DNA of 38,144 nt from Candidatus Heimdallarchaeota archaeon. Lineage in GTDB: Archaea > Asgardarchaeota > Heimdallarchaeia > Heimdallarchaeales > Heimdallarchaeaceae. Positions 1-8,069 of the stretch are shown here, one piece after another. The notes beneath the pieces are model-generated. The model searched no databases, had not been told where the DNA came from, and was given only the letters and a program-made list of their open reading frames with translations. The number at the start of each line of letters is the position of its first letter. Position 1 is the first letter of the stretch. The DNA lies in the NCBI GenBank assembly GCA_030603505.1, contig JAUVXQ010000001.1, positions 1 to 38,144 of the forward strand, given 5' to 3'. The translations under genes and the position numbers were made by a program.

Positions 1-295
1 TTTCACCAACTTTTGTTACCCAACCGACTTCGGGAACAAATCCCTCAAAGTGCGTACTTTCAAGTGTTAAGAATTTTTCAGGAATTAATAGAGGAAAGTA
101 CATGTTTTTGTGTCCCGTTTTTCGGAATTTTCTATTAAGGACGTTTTTCATCCTATCCCATATCTCATAACCATTCGCCATAAGAACGTTCGAACCTTTA
201 ACCTCTGTTCGTGTATCAACGATCTGTGCGCGACGAACAATATCTAGATACCAAGCCATAAAATTCTCTTCTTTGTTTTTAGAAAATACTGACAT
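1..295 (-). CDS. proS: Prolyl-tRNA synthetase, N-terminal part
   Basis: Only the first 98 codons are inside the window; the gene runs off the left edge. The translation begins MSVFSKNKEENFMAWYLDIV and continues with the class II synthetase dimer/motif 1 region typical of archaeal/eukaryotic-type ProRS: 'YEIWDRM', then 'GHKNMYFPLLIPE', then 'EGFVPEVGWVT'. The enzyme charges tRNA-Pro with proline in the cytoplasm. The ATG at 293-295 is supported by a GGTGA ribosome-binding site at 302-306, six bases upstream. It is transcribed away from apgM. The family call is firm despite the truncation. Confidence 0.93.
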   Translation of the reverse strand, partial: MSVFSKNKEENFMAWYLDIVRRAQIVDTRTEVKGSNVLMANGYEIWDRMKNVLNRKFRKTGHKNMYFPLLIPEKFLTLESTHFEGFVPEVGWVTKVGE

Positions 296-580
296 CTAAT
301 TTCACCTTTCTTAGTATTGTATAAATCAAAAGTTTTGAGTTTTTGGTGCAAATATTCCTTCTCTCACGTAAAGAACAGTTAATTATAAGTATTTGTCGGA
401 ACATAGTCACCTTTCATTGTCCTCAAATCTTCTTCCTAGAAAGCATATAAAAATTCTTTGTTACTCTTGATTTTGAAATTTCAAGCGTTTATCTATGAGT
501 TTTCTAATCTAGTTTTGAAAAGTTCAGTAAGATGTAATTTTAGGAATAACACTTATTTGTTCATCTATTAAGAATAATGT
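296..580. promoter_or_regulatory. Divergent intergenic region between proS and apgM
   Basis: The 285-base AT-rich spacer has no ORF or RNA gene that I can see. It must hold promoters for both flanking genes. The sequence 'AAGCATATAAAAA' at 441-453 looks like a TATA box for apgM, which would imply a leader of about 100 bases. A GGTGA ribosome-binding site for proS lies at 302-306 on the minus strand. Promoter calls are by eye. Confidence 0.4.
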
Positions 581-1807
581 ATGAAACTATTATTTATCAT
601 ACTAGATGGTGTAGGTGACCGTCCTTTGTTAGAACTTGATGGAAAAACACCCTTAGAATATGCTAATACCCCTAATTTGGATGTTCTAGCAAAGCAAGGC
701 CTAACTGGTATTATGGATGTTATATCACCTGGTGTTACTCCTGGGAGTGATACTGCTCATTTAGCACTCTTTGGTGTAGACCCTTTCAAATACTATACAG
801 GTAGAGGACCTTTTGAAGCCGCTGGTGTTGGTTTACAAATCAAAGAAGGTGATGTAGCTTTCAGAGTTAATTTTGCTACTCTAGAAAATGGTATTATTAT
901 TGATCGACGAGCTGGAAGGATAAAAGAACGTACATATGACCTTGTTGAATCACTCAAAGGTATGGAGTTTGAGGGTGTCGAAGTTATCATAGCTGATGGT
1001 ACTGAACATAGGGCTGCAACAATTTTAAGAGGTGAGGGATTATCGGACAAAGTTAAAGGGAACGATCCTAAGATAGAAGGAAAGGAACCTTATGCGTTTA
1101 AAGCATTAGATAATAGTCCAGAAAGTCAAAAAACAGTTAGAGTCTTAAACGCTTTTACAAATAAAGCACACGATATTTTGCAACAATCTGAAATTAACAA
1201 AGAGCGAGAAGAAAAAGGGTTGGTACCTGCTAATTATTTATTAATTAGAGGTGCAGGAAAGGTTCCTAAGCTGCCGAATTTTGAAAAAGAATATGGATTA
1301 AAGACAGTATGTGTTGCAGGTGGTGGATTATACAAAGGCGTTGCTCGAATGTTAGGAATGGATATTATTGAAAAACCAGAACTAACAGGTGGTGTTGACA
1401 CTAACCTTCAAATAAAGTTTGAAACCGCTTATGAAATGCTAAAAAACTATAGTTTTGTTTTTGCACATGTAAAAGGTACAGATAATTTAGGTCATGATGG
1501 TAATGCAAAAGGAAAGGCTGAATTTATTGAAAAGATAGACAAAGAGTTATCCCGTTTCCTACCTGAAAATTATAAAGATAAACTAGTTATCGCAGTTTGT
1601 GGTGACCATAGCACTCCCTGTAGTTTTAAAGACCATTCAGCTGATCCCGTGCCTGTTATGATCACTTCCTCTGATTGTCTTAAAGATGAGGTGCAAAGCT
1701 TCGGTGAAAGAGCTTGTTATAAAGGTGGATTGGGGAGAATTTTAGGAAAAAATCTAATGGGTATCCTACTTAATGAACTTCACTTAGTTGAAAAGTTTGG
1801 TGCTTAG
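581..1807 (+). CDS. apgM: 2,3-bisphosphoglycerate-independent phosphoglycerate mutase, archaeal type
   Basis: This enzyme interconverts 3- and 2-phosphoglycerate in glycolysis and gluconeogenesis. The 408-residue length matches the archaeal ApgM family of the alkaline phosphatase superfamily. The N-terminal 'FIILDGVGDRP' carries the first metal-binding Asp. 'GVTPGSDTAHLALFG' contains the catalytic Ser in the PGSD context. 'HVKGTDNLGHDGN' and 'CGDHSTPCSFKDHSADPVP' supply the C-terminal metal-binding Asp and His residues. All expected motifs are present and the protein looks intact. The ATG at 581 has no clear ribosome-binding site. It is followed 30 bases later by a transporter gene on the same strand, with no evident functional link. 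Confidence 0.95.
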   Translation: MKLLFIILDGVGDRPLLELDGKTPLEYANTPNLDVLAKQGLTGIMDVISPGVTPGSDTAHLALFGVDPFKYYTGRGPFEAAGVGLQIKEGDVAFRVNFATLENGIIIDRRAGRIKERTYDLVESLKGMEFEGVEVIIADGTEHRAATILRGEGLSDKVKGNDPKIEGKEPYAFKALDNSPESQKTVRVLNAFTNKAHDILQQSEINKEREEKGLVPANYLLIRGAGKVPKLPNFEKEYGLKTVCVAGGGLYKGVARMLGMDIIEKPELTGGVDTNLQIKFETAYEMLKNYSFVFAHVKGTDNLGHDGNAKGKAEFIEKIDKELSRFLPENYKDKLVIAVCGDHSTPCSFKDHSADPVPVMITSSDCLKDEVQSFGERACYKGGLGRILGKNLMGILLNELHLVEKFGA

Positions 1808-1837
1808 ATGTAATACTCAACGAAATAGGTGTAATTT

Positions 1838-2824
1838 ATGCAAAATGGAAACAAAAGTATCAATGAAAATAAAAAAGGTTTGTTTCCTTATCTTTTATTA
1901 TTCATAGCTATAATAGCTGTTTCTTTCGCTGCGCCTATTGTTTCAGTACTTCAATCATCAGAATTTGGGTATAATGTACCATCTGAAGTTATAGCAATGT
2001 ATAGAACATTGTTTGCTGGGGTCATAGCCTTGATGTTTGCGCTATCTAGAGGAGAAATAAAATGGATTGTTAAACCTACCACAGTTAAAAGATTACATTG
2101 GATAATAATTTCAGGAATATTATTAGCAATACATTTCGCAACATGGTTTTTATCATTAGAATATGTTTCTGTTGCTATTTCAACAACTCTAGTAGATACA
2201 GTTCCTATTTTTATGGCAATGTTTGGTTTTGTTTTCTTTAGAGAAAAAATCAATAGGTTTGGTATTATAGGGATTATCTTCGCATTTATTGGAGGTGTAT
2301 TATTGGCTTTTGCTACAACAGATGACACATCACAAGGTAATCCGGTATTGGGAATATTTTTTGCTCTTATTGGAGCGTTAACTGTAACCTTCTATTTTCT
2401 AATCGGTAAAAAAATCCTTCAAAATTCTCCTCTATGGCCATATTTTGGTTTGGTCAATTTAATTTCTGGTATAAGTTTACTAATTTACAATTTAATAAGA
2501 GGTTATGATTTATTCGAATATACAGCTATTGCTTTTGTTTTCATTCTGTTAATGGCTATTGGTCCTTCTTTAATCGGACACGCAACTTATAATTATTCTC
2601 TTAGACGATTACCTGCTTATTTAGTTGGTACAGTAATAGTAGCGGAACCTGTAGGAGCTACGATTTTGGGAATAGTAATTCTAAGTGAGATTCCTCGACC
2701 CATTACTGTTCTTTATATGTTTATCATCTTACTAGGAATTGCGATTACGTCTATTTCCCAAACAACTTCGAGTTTTAAGAAAATAAAACTGGAAGACAAG
2801 AAAGTAACTGTCAATAAAAAGTAA
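1838..2824 (+). CDS. DMT-superfamily (EamA) membrane transporter
   Basis: The 328-residue protein has about ten hydrophobic segments, arranged as two five-helix halves. This is the usual layout of EamA-type drug/metabolite transporters, which export amino acids or other small metabolites. 'YVSVAISTTLVDTVPIFMA' in the first half and 'LPAYLVGTVIVAEPVGATI' in the second are the conserved EamA segments containing the helix-breaking Pro. It has a short hydrophilic N-terminus and a basic C-terminal tail. The start ATG at 1838 follows a partial GGTG site at 1829-1832. It converges on the aminotransferase gene with only 26 bases between stops. The substrate cannot be predicted. Confidence 0.85.
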   Translation: MQNGNKSINENKKGLFPYLLLFIAIIAVSFAAPIVSVLQSSEFGYNVPSEVIAMYRTLFAGVIALMFALSRGEIKWIVKPTTVKRLHWIIISGILLAIHFATWFLSLEYVSVAISTTLVDTVPIFMAMFGFVFFREKINRFGIIGIIFAFIGGVLLAFATTDDTSQGNPVLGIFFALIGALTVTFYFLIGKKILQNSPLWPYFGLVNLISGISLLIYNLIRGYDLFEYTAIAFVFILLMAIGPSLIGHATYNYSLRRLPAYLVGTVIVAEPVGATILGIVILSEIPRPITVLYMFIILLGIAITSISQTTSSFKKIKLEDKKVTVNKK

Positions 2825-2850
2825 ATAGAAGCTGGTATTGTTCGGTATTT

Positions 2851-4059
2851 CTACTTTATTCTATTTTCATTCAATAAATCTTCAAGTTTGTTCATAGCTT
2901 CTTCTATCTTTTCTAGTGTTGGTAAGTACACCATTCTAAATCCATTTTCTCCAAAAGGTCCAAATCCTGATCCAAAAACAGTTAATACATGTTTTTTCCT
3001 TAAGAAATCGAAAACAAATTCTTTATCACTTTTCCAAGTAAATAGTTCTAAATCTAGAACTGGGAATATATAGAAAGCAGCTTCTGGTTTGTAGACGGAG
3101 ATTCCTTCCATATTTTTCAGTCGATTATACATTAAATCTCTGCGTTCTTTGAGTGTTTTTATTGTTTCTGGCAAATATGTATTTTGATTTGCTTTAAGTG
3201 CCTCTGTCCCAGCTTTTTGTAAGGGTGTTGAAGCACACAAACGCAATCGAGTTAATTTGTTCAATCCATTCCATGGATCGGCGATTTTGTTATCGGGATC
3301 TTGAAGATAAGCATATCCAAGGCGCCAACCTGGAGCCAAGAAAACTTTACTGAAACCATTGTAAGTTATTACAGGGACATCTTTTGCAATAGTGGCTGTT
3401 GCAGTGTGTTTCAGTCCTTCATCTAATAACAATTCATCATAAGTTTCATCAGATATTATACAAGCATCATATTCACCAACAATATCTATTATATCTTTGA
3501 TTACTTTTTCCGGATAAACAGAACCCGTTGGGTTGTTTGGAGTGTTCAAAATGACCATTTTTGTTTTCTCATTCATTAGTGATCTTATATGGTCAGAATC
3601 AGGATAGAAGCAGTCATCTACAACAGTTTTGTAATATTGAGGATCCACGTCAAAGATTGTTGCGTTTCCTGAATAGCTTGGGTAATGAATTCCTGGGATT
3701 AATACTTGATCTCCAGGGTTGGTGAAAGACATGAAGGTCATTTGTATTCCTTCAGAAACTCCAGCTGTCACTACTACTTTATCAGCAGTAACTCCGACTT
3801 TGTGCTTGTGATTTTCATAAGATGCTATTGCTTCTCGAAATTCTAGTATACCTTGAGAGTCAGAATAAAAATTATAATTCTCATCCTCAGCATATTTAAG
3901 AGGATCTGTAAGTAATTTTGGGGTTTTAAAATGGTATTTTATCGGGTCACCTATATTTAACTTGATTAACTTGTGACCTTGCGCTTCAACTTCTGCAGCA
4001 ACTGTAAGAACATCTCTGATTGCATACTGGAAATTTGCTGTACGATTTGAAATTTTCAT
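2851..4059 (-). CDS. Class I/II PLP-dependent aminotransferase (AlaA-like)
   Basis: This fold-type I aminotransferase is related to archaeal alanine/aspartate aminotransferases. Visible motifs are the substrate-carboxylate region 'LNIGDPIKYHF', the 'NTPNNPTGSVY' loop with the cofactor-contacting Asn, 'IISDETYDELL' with the PLP-nitrogen Asp, 'NGFSKVFLAPGWRLGY' with the PLP lysine, and 'NGFRMVYLP' with the carboxylate-binding Arg. The ORF can be extended to 4098, but family N-termini begin near 'MKISNRTANFQYA', so I chose the ATG at 4059; the ATG at 4065 is nearly equivalent. Full length is about 402 residues. The likely role is transamination of alanine or a similar amino acid with 2-oxoglutarate; the exact substrate is unknown. 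Confidence 0.88.
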   Translation of the reverse strand: MKISNRTANFQYAIRDVLTVAAEVEAQGHKLIKLNIGDPIKYHFKTPKLLTDPLKYAEDENYNFYSDSQGILEFREAIASYENHKHKVGVTADKVVVTAGVSEGIQMTFMSFTNPGDQVLIPGIHYPSYSGNATIFDVDPQYYKTVVDDCFYPDSDHIRSLMNEKTKMVILNTPNNPTGSVYPEKVIKDIIDIVGEYDACIISDETYDELLLDEGLKHTATATIAKDVPVITYNGFSKVFLAPGWRLGYAYLQDPDNKIADPWNGLNKLTRLRLCASTPLQKAGTEALKANQNTYLPETIKTLKERRDLMYNRLKNMEGISVYKPEAAFYIFPVLDLELFTWKSDKEFVFDFLRKKHVLTVFGSGFGPFGENGFRMVYLPTLEKIEEAMNKLEDLLNENRIK

Positions 4060-4219
4060 AGTCATAATCTCTTTGATTTCTATATTAACATATAGCACAC
4101 TAAAATAAAACTAATGGTGTGACATTATTTGAGTTCTCCAGATTCTGAGAAAAATCATCATTATTCTGTAGATATTACATTAATACATAAATTAGCTTAG
4201 CTTTCCAGATACAATAAAG

Positions 4220-5638
4220 GTGAGCCCTCTGCCGGTAGTGACTAGTTGTAGTTCTTGTGTAAGTCCTGCTCATTATTACTGTAAATCGTGTAAGCGTAAA
4301 TTGTGTCTTAAACATGTAGTAATAACTAATACTGTTTATCATTGTGACGAATGTGATAAGGATGTTTTCGAATCTACCTGTTCAACCTGTAAGAGTGAAA
4401 CTATTTATGCAAAAAATGAAACTGTGTATAGATGTGACTGGTGTAAATCTTCAGATGTTGTAGATGGCTTACTATATCACCAAGAAATGCCACATTTGAT
4501 ATTCACAGCTATTGATAAACTTAATAAAAAAATGGCTCATGTTTGGGGGTTAACTCAGCGTTATCATGATTTAGTAGAAACCACTTTTATAGTGAGACAA
4601 TCAAAAATAATGCTGTTTCCACACATAGAAAATAATTTAGTTCTCTTAGATGGTAAAATATCAATATTCATTGATAATATTATAAAATTTGAAAATAACA
4701 CTTTTTCAATGCTTGATGAAAGACTTAATACAATCGGCTTCTTAAGACACTCAAATTTAGACAACTTGGAAAGAGCAGAAGAAATTCTATCATTGCTTGA
4801 AGGAAGACACGTTTTACTGGAAAGGATTCTTGAAACTAACTCGAATGAGATGGAGGACGATTTCTATTCTTTGAATCAAAAAATAGCTTATGTTAAACAT
4901 CAATTTAACTTACTAGAGAAAATACAATCTTATTTACCTGAAGTTGAAGGAGAACAGATGATTTCTATCATTCCTAGATTGTGGATAAGGAAAAATGGAA
5001 ATCTTCCTAAAAAGTACTTAGTGGTTTTAACAAATAAGAGTATATATCTCGTTCGTGAAAAAGGATTAATAGATGTAAGATTAAAATTAAGAGAAACTAT
5101 AAGCCTCTTATACTTGGTTAGCAAGAAATATTCCTATAAACTATTCATTGGGAAGACTTTAATGATAAAAACAAGTAACGATTCTTATCTTTTATTTGGT
5201 AGTAATGAAAGCTTATACCAATTTCAATTCTATTTCAAAATAATAGATGAATATGTTGAGTATGCTATTAAGAAAACTTCTATAATTGAAGACATACAAC
5301 AGAGATCTTTAACTATCAATGAATTGAAAAACAATATACAAAAACATATAATAATTCTCAAGAAAAAAGTTTTGAACAAACGTGAAATTAAAAGGGAATT
5401 TTACTGGCGAGAAGGGTTAGATTTCACCCTGGATAAGCTTTTAGATAAGCTCTTTTCAGTCGAAAGGAAAATGCAAACATATCGTGATTCAATAAAATCT
5501 GGGTATCCAAGTACTAAAGGTTATGATGGGTTGATGAACAAATTAAAACGGGAGTATAATAAAATTAAGAATAACATTGAAGAAGTTAGAGCAAAAGCTG
5601 ATAAATTCGATACTCGCTATGAAGAGGATTTGTATTAG
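4220..5638 (+). CDS. B-box/zinc-ribbon, coiled-coil, PH-like-domain protein (TRIM-like architecture)
   Basis: This 472-residue protein has no certain name. Residues 10-32 show C-x2-C-x7-C-x2-C-x4-C-x2-H ('CSSCVSPAHYYCKSCKRKLC' then LKH), which closely resembles a B-box zinc finger. A second metal-binding block follows with CxxC pairs at about 42/45, 54/57 and 72/75. Residues 85-235 are helical. Residues about 240-345 alternate strands ('KKYLVVLTNKSIYLVRE', 'LMIKTSNDSYLLFGS') and end in a helix, like a PH or GRAM domain. The last 110 residues are a charged coiled coil. There is no membrane segment. Start: a GTG at 4220 lies inside a GGTGA (4219-4223), so either the transcript is leaderless (TATA-like 'ATACATAAAT' at 4183-4192) or a start a few codons later is used. 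The domain calls are from pattern, not search. Confidence 0.6.
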   Translation: MSPLPVVTSCSSCVSPAHYYCKSCKRKLCLKHVVITNTVYHCDECDKDVFESTCSTCKSETIYAKNETVYRCDWCKSSDVVDGLLYHQEMPHLIFTAIDKLNKKMAHVWGLTQRYHDLVETTFIVRQSKIMLFPHIENNLVLLDGKISIFIDNIIKFENNTFSMLDERLNTIGFLRHSNLDNLERAEEILSLLEGRHVLLERILETNSNEMEDDFYSLNQKIAYVKHQFNLLEKIQSYLPEVEGEQMISIIPRLWIRKNGNLPKKYLVVLTNKSIYLVREKGLIDVRLKLRETISLLYLVSKKYSYKLFIGKTLMIKTSNDSYLLFGSNESLYQFQFYFKIIDEYVEYAIKKTSIIEDIQQRSLTINELKNNIQKHIIILKKKVLNKREIKREFYWREGLDFTLDKLLDKLFSVERKMQTYRDSIKSGYPSTKGYDGLMNKLKREYNKIKNNIEEVRAKADKFDTRYEEDLY

Positions 5639-5682
5639 CAAAATAAATGATAAAAGAATAAAAAAAAGTTTGGTTATATTTC

Positions 5683-6057
5683 TTATTGCTCCCAGACTCT
5701 TAAGTATTTTGGCATTTCTTCGAATTTTATGATGGGAAGGGTAAACCATTTAGGATCTGTTGCATCTTCAGAAAATTCTAGCTTTTCGGATGGTGAAGTT
5801 TGATACCTAAGAAACGAATTAGTAGGTTCTTCAGCTTCTTCTACCCAAACAACAAAAGGCAGAGCATTAAGTTCGTAATAACCTAAAGTTGTATTTATGA
5901 GGAAGTAAATGGATCTACCACCATCAATATAGTAGCCTAGGTAACCACCAGATCTTTCTCCAGGTCGGGCAGTAGAAATAAGTAGTTTAACTAAATCTTT
6001 TAAGGATCCCAATTTCATTGAAGCAGGGGATTTCATTGGAAGTTCTTCTTTATTCAT
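5683..6057 (-). CDS. Hypothetical protein, 124 residues
   Basis: I do not recognise this family. After a short polar N-terminus, the protein has one probable helix ('LKDLVKLLISTARP') and several likely strands ('GGYLGYYIDGGRSIYFLINT', 'LPFVVWVEEAEEP'), suggesting a compact alpha/beta fold. There is no Cys, signal peptide or membrane segment. A GTG at 6066 would also open the frame, but I prefer the ATG at 6057 because AGTGAT, a partial match to the common GGTGA site, lies five bases upstream. It sits between the atpK-like gene (same strand, 43 bases upstream) and the convergent B-box protein, and may be co-transcribed with the former. No function is assigned. Confidence 0.6.
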   Translation of the reverse strand: MNKEELPMKSPASMKLGSLKDLVKLLISTARPGERSGGYLGYYIDGGRSIYFLINTTLGYYELNALPFVVWVEEAEEPTNSFLRYQTSPSEKLEFSEDATDPKWFTLPIIKFEEMPKYLRVWEQ

Positions 6058-6100
6058 TTTAATCACTTAAACAAAAAGAAAGAGTTTTTTAGTTACTCAA

Positions 6101-6424
6101 TTAGAGGACCATAAGAATAGCTGCTAATAGACCATAGATAGCTACAGCTTCAATAAGCACTACAAACAAGAAAACTTTACCAAAGAGCTCTGGATTCTCG
6201 ACAATGGCTCCTATAGCTGCACTACCTGCCATACCCATTCCTATTGAAGCTCCAAGACCAGCTATAGATACTGCAATACCAGCTCCTATATATTTAAGTC
6301 CAGAAGTGTCTGTAACAGTATCATTATCCTCTTGTGCGAATACAGTAGTAGCAGTAAAGGTTATAATACCCATAACACCAAGAATTAGAAAAGTTCTGAA
6401 TACCATTCTCTTATTCAATAACAT
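6101..6424 (-). CDS. atpK: A-type ATP synthase proteolipid subunit c (K)
   Basis: This is the rotor-ring subunit of the archaeal A-type ATP synthase. The 107-residue protein starts with a basic, hydrophobic leader ending 'TTVFA', consistent with signal-peptide cleavage near residue 30. A short acidic stretch follows, then two membrane helices. Helix 1 has the packed glycine motif 'GAGIAVSIAGLGASIGMGMAG'-type pattern. The polar loop contains 'ENPELFGK'. Helix 2 has 'VLIEAVAIYGLLAAI', with Glu 92 as the ion-carrying carboxylate. The residue after that Glu is Ala rather than Ser/Thr, which argues mildly for protons over sodium. GGTGA at 6432-6436 precedes the ATG by seven bases. No other ATPase subunits are nearby. 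Confidence 0.93.
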   Translation of the reverse strand: MLLNKRMVFRTFLILGVMGIITFTATTVFAQEDNDTVTDTSGLKYIGAGIAVSIAGLGASIGMGMAGSAAIGAIVENPELFGKVFLFVVLIEAVAIYGLLAAILMVL

Positions 6425-6657
6425 ACATTTTTCACCTAGTTTTACTTGATTTTAAATTCAAGGTTATAATAGTTTTTCCGTTTATACGTTTTGGATATTT
6501 CTTGTTTGAATGAATTTCGGAATAGTAACATTATTAATTTAGCAATAAAAGGAGAGGAATGATATAATAAAAAACAGGATTCATTACGAAAAGATAATTA
6601 TATTAAGCACCAAAGCTTAAATAGAATAAATCAACAAATATTCACGGTGAATCGAAA
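6425..6657. promoter_or_regulatory. Divergent promoter region, atpK / ESCRT-III
   Basis: This is a 233-base AT-rich spacer between divergent genes. On the plus strand 'AAAGCTTAAATAG' at 6612-6624 resembles BRE plus TATA about 35 bases before the ESCRT-III start. The TTG start there is supported by GGTGA at 6646-6650. On the minus strand a 'CGTATAAAC'-type box near 6482-6490 could drive atpK. No small RNA or ORF is evident. Confidence 0.4.
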
Positions 6658-7269
6658 TTGTTCCGAAATTTTATGGGTTGGCTTCTAGGTACATCAAAGT
6701 CGAGTAGAGACCACATTGTTAACCTTCGTTTAACCGTTAGAAGGTTAGAAAGAGCGCAAAGAAAACTAGAGCGCGATGAATCCAAGATGCAACTAAAAAT
6801 GAAACAATCTATTCAAAGGGGAGACATAGAAGGAGCACGTTTATTTGCAACGGACATCGTTCGTAGTAGGAAATGGGAGTTAGGATATCAAAAATTAGTT
6901 TCGAGAATAAATGGTTTGATTTTTAAATTAGAGCGCGCAGATTCAGCTGCTAGTATGGCTGAAGAAATGCATGGTGTAGCAGATGCTTTGCGTTCAGCAA
7001 ATGCTCAATTACAAATTCCTGATTTAGACAGAGTCATACAAGATATGGAAGCGTCAATTGATGGAATTGAAGAGAGTACTGGAACATTAGAGGACGGAAT
7101 AGACGATTTATTGGTCTCTGACACAGATCCTGTAGAAGTAGATAGATTAATAGAACAAACTGCAGTAGAACTGGGTGTATCAACTCAAGCAGGATTACCA
7201 ACTGTTGGTGTTGTAGAGACTGATGATTTAGAAGCTGAAATCCAAAAATTAAGAAAGAAAGAAGAATAA
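6658..7269 (+). CDS. ESCRT-III protein, Vps2/Vps24/Vps46 (CHMP1-3) type
   Basis: ESCRT-III subunits polymerise into membrane-remodelling filaments. This 203-residue protein has the family layout. A short N-terminal amphipathic segment 'NFMGWLLG' comes first, then a long basic helical hairpin (about 20-95, rich in Arg and Lys), then acidic helices. The C-terminus 'DLEAEIQKLRKK' (190-201) resembles the MIM1 motif that binds the Vps4 MIT domain. The basic core 'RRLERAQRKLERDESKMQ' and 'GDIEGARLFATDIVRSRK' are characteristic of the Vps2/24/46 branch. The start is TTG at 6658, chosen because GGTGA at 6646-6650 lies seven bases upstream; ATG at 6673 is the alternative. It heads a pair with the Snf7-type gene, 13 bases downstream. 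Confidence 0.9.
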   Translation: MFRNFMGWLLGTSKSSRDHIVNLRLTVRRLERAQRKLERDESKMQLKMKQSIQRGDIEGARLFATDIVRSRKWELGYQKLVSRINGLIFKLERADSAASMAEEMHGVADALRSANAQLQIPDLDRVIQDMEASIDGIEESTGTLEDGIDDLLVSDTDPVEVDRLIEQTAVELGVSTQAGLPTVGVVETDDLEAEIQKLRKKEE

Positions 7270-7282
7270 AAGGTGAAATGTC

Positions 7283-7945
7283 GTGGGACTAAAAAATTGG
7301 TTATTTGGAGAAAGTAGAAAAGAAGATTCTGGAGCTCTTGCCACTCTAAAAGCTCAAATAAATAAATATGAACATGAAGGTCGCAATCTTGAAAGACAAG
7401 CTGATGAACAGAAAGTTCTTGCTTCTAAAATGCTCCAAGCAGGTAATAAGTCCGGTGCTAGACAAGCTCTTAAGCGTAGGACAGTTTATACCAAGCGTTT
7501 AAACACCGTTCATAATATGCTTATGAATCTTCAAGCTCAAATGGATAGTATTCAAACTGCCAAATCTACGGTTGATACTGTTAAAGCTATGGAAATAGGT
7601 ACGAAAATTGTTGACCAACAATTTACCGAAATATCACCAGAGAAGGCTGAAAAAGTAATGGACAAGGTTATTACGCAGCGTGATAAGCTAGAAATGATGA
7701 CTGAAACGTTGACAGATTCTACACTTTCCGATGGAATTTTAGGCATTGAAGATGATAATGCAATTGATGAACAATTAGCACAACTTGAAGCAGAAATGGA
7801 ACTAGGAACTACAACATCCCTTCCTGATCTTTCTGGTCTTCCTGCTACTCCTTCAGGAGCTGCTAAGGAGGAAGAAGATACTTCAGAGCTAGAAGCAGAA
7901 CTTGAGGGTTTGCGTAAAAAAGTGTCTGATTCTGACGAAAAATAG
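7283..7945 (+). CDS. ESCRT-III protein, Snf7/Vps20/Vps32 (CHMP4-7) type
   Basis: This is the second ESCRT-III subunit, 220 residues, and a presumed co-polymer with the preceding protein. The N-terminus 'MGLKNWLFG' is the membrane-inserting segment. 'LKAQINKYEHEGRNLERQAD' and 'NKSGARQALKRRTVYTKRLN' form the basic helical hairpin of the Snf7 branch ('A...LKR+..Y.K.L' is typical of Snf7/CHMP4). The C-terminal third is acidic. 'ELEAELEGLRKK' (202-213) is a MIM1-like motif, and 'LPATP' (186-190) recalls the MIM2 core. The start is GTG at 7283 with GGTGA at 7272-7276, six bases upstream; the ATG at 7278 opens a frame that stops after four codons. A T-rich tract after the stop probably ends the transcript. 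Confidence 0.9.
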   Translation: MGLKNWLFGESRKEDSGALATLKAQINKYEHEGRNLERQADEQKVLASKMLQAGNKSGARQALKRRTVYTKRLNTVHNMLMNLQAQMDSIQTAKSTVDTVKAMEIGTKIVDQQFTEISPEKAEKVMDKVITQRDKLEMMTETLTDSTLSDGILGIEDDNAIDEQLAQLEAEMELGTTTSLPDLSGLPATPSGAAKEEEDTSELEAELEGLRKKVSDSDEK

Positions 7946-7954
7946 CTTCTCCCT

Positions 7955-7975
7955 TCTCTTTTCTTTTTACTTAGT
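7955..7975 (+). terminator. Pyrimidine/T-rich probable terminator after ESCRT-III pair
   Basis: The stretch just after the Snf7-type stop contains repeated T runs (TTTTCTTTTT) on the coding strand. This is typical of archaeal intrinsic termination, which needs only T tracts. It precedes a separate TATA-like element for vps4, so the ESCRT-III pair and vps4 may be distinct transcripts. Confidence 0.4.
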
Positions 7976-7996
7976 TATATGAGAGAAACAGAAGTA

Positions 7997-8017
7997 TTAT
8001 ATTTATAATCTATAAAT
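7997..8017 (+). promoter_or_regulatory. Probable TATA element for vps4
   Basis: This is a run of alternating A/T (TTATATTTATAATC, then TATAAATG) about 55-70 bases before the vps4 start, inside a 124-base spacer. It fits an archaeal TATA box with transcription starting near 8030-8040. The call is by eye in very AT-rich DNA. Confidence 0.35.
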
Positions 8018-8069
8018 GAAATAATAGTAAATAGTATAGAAATTGACTAATCGGTGGTTGTAACTTCAA

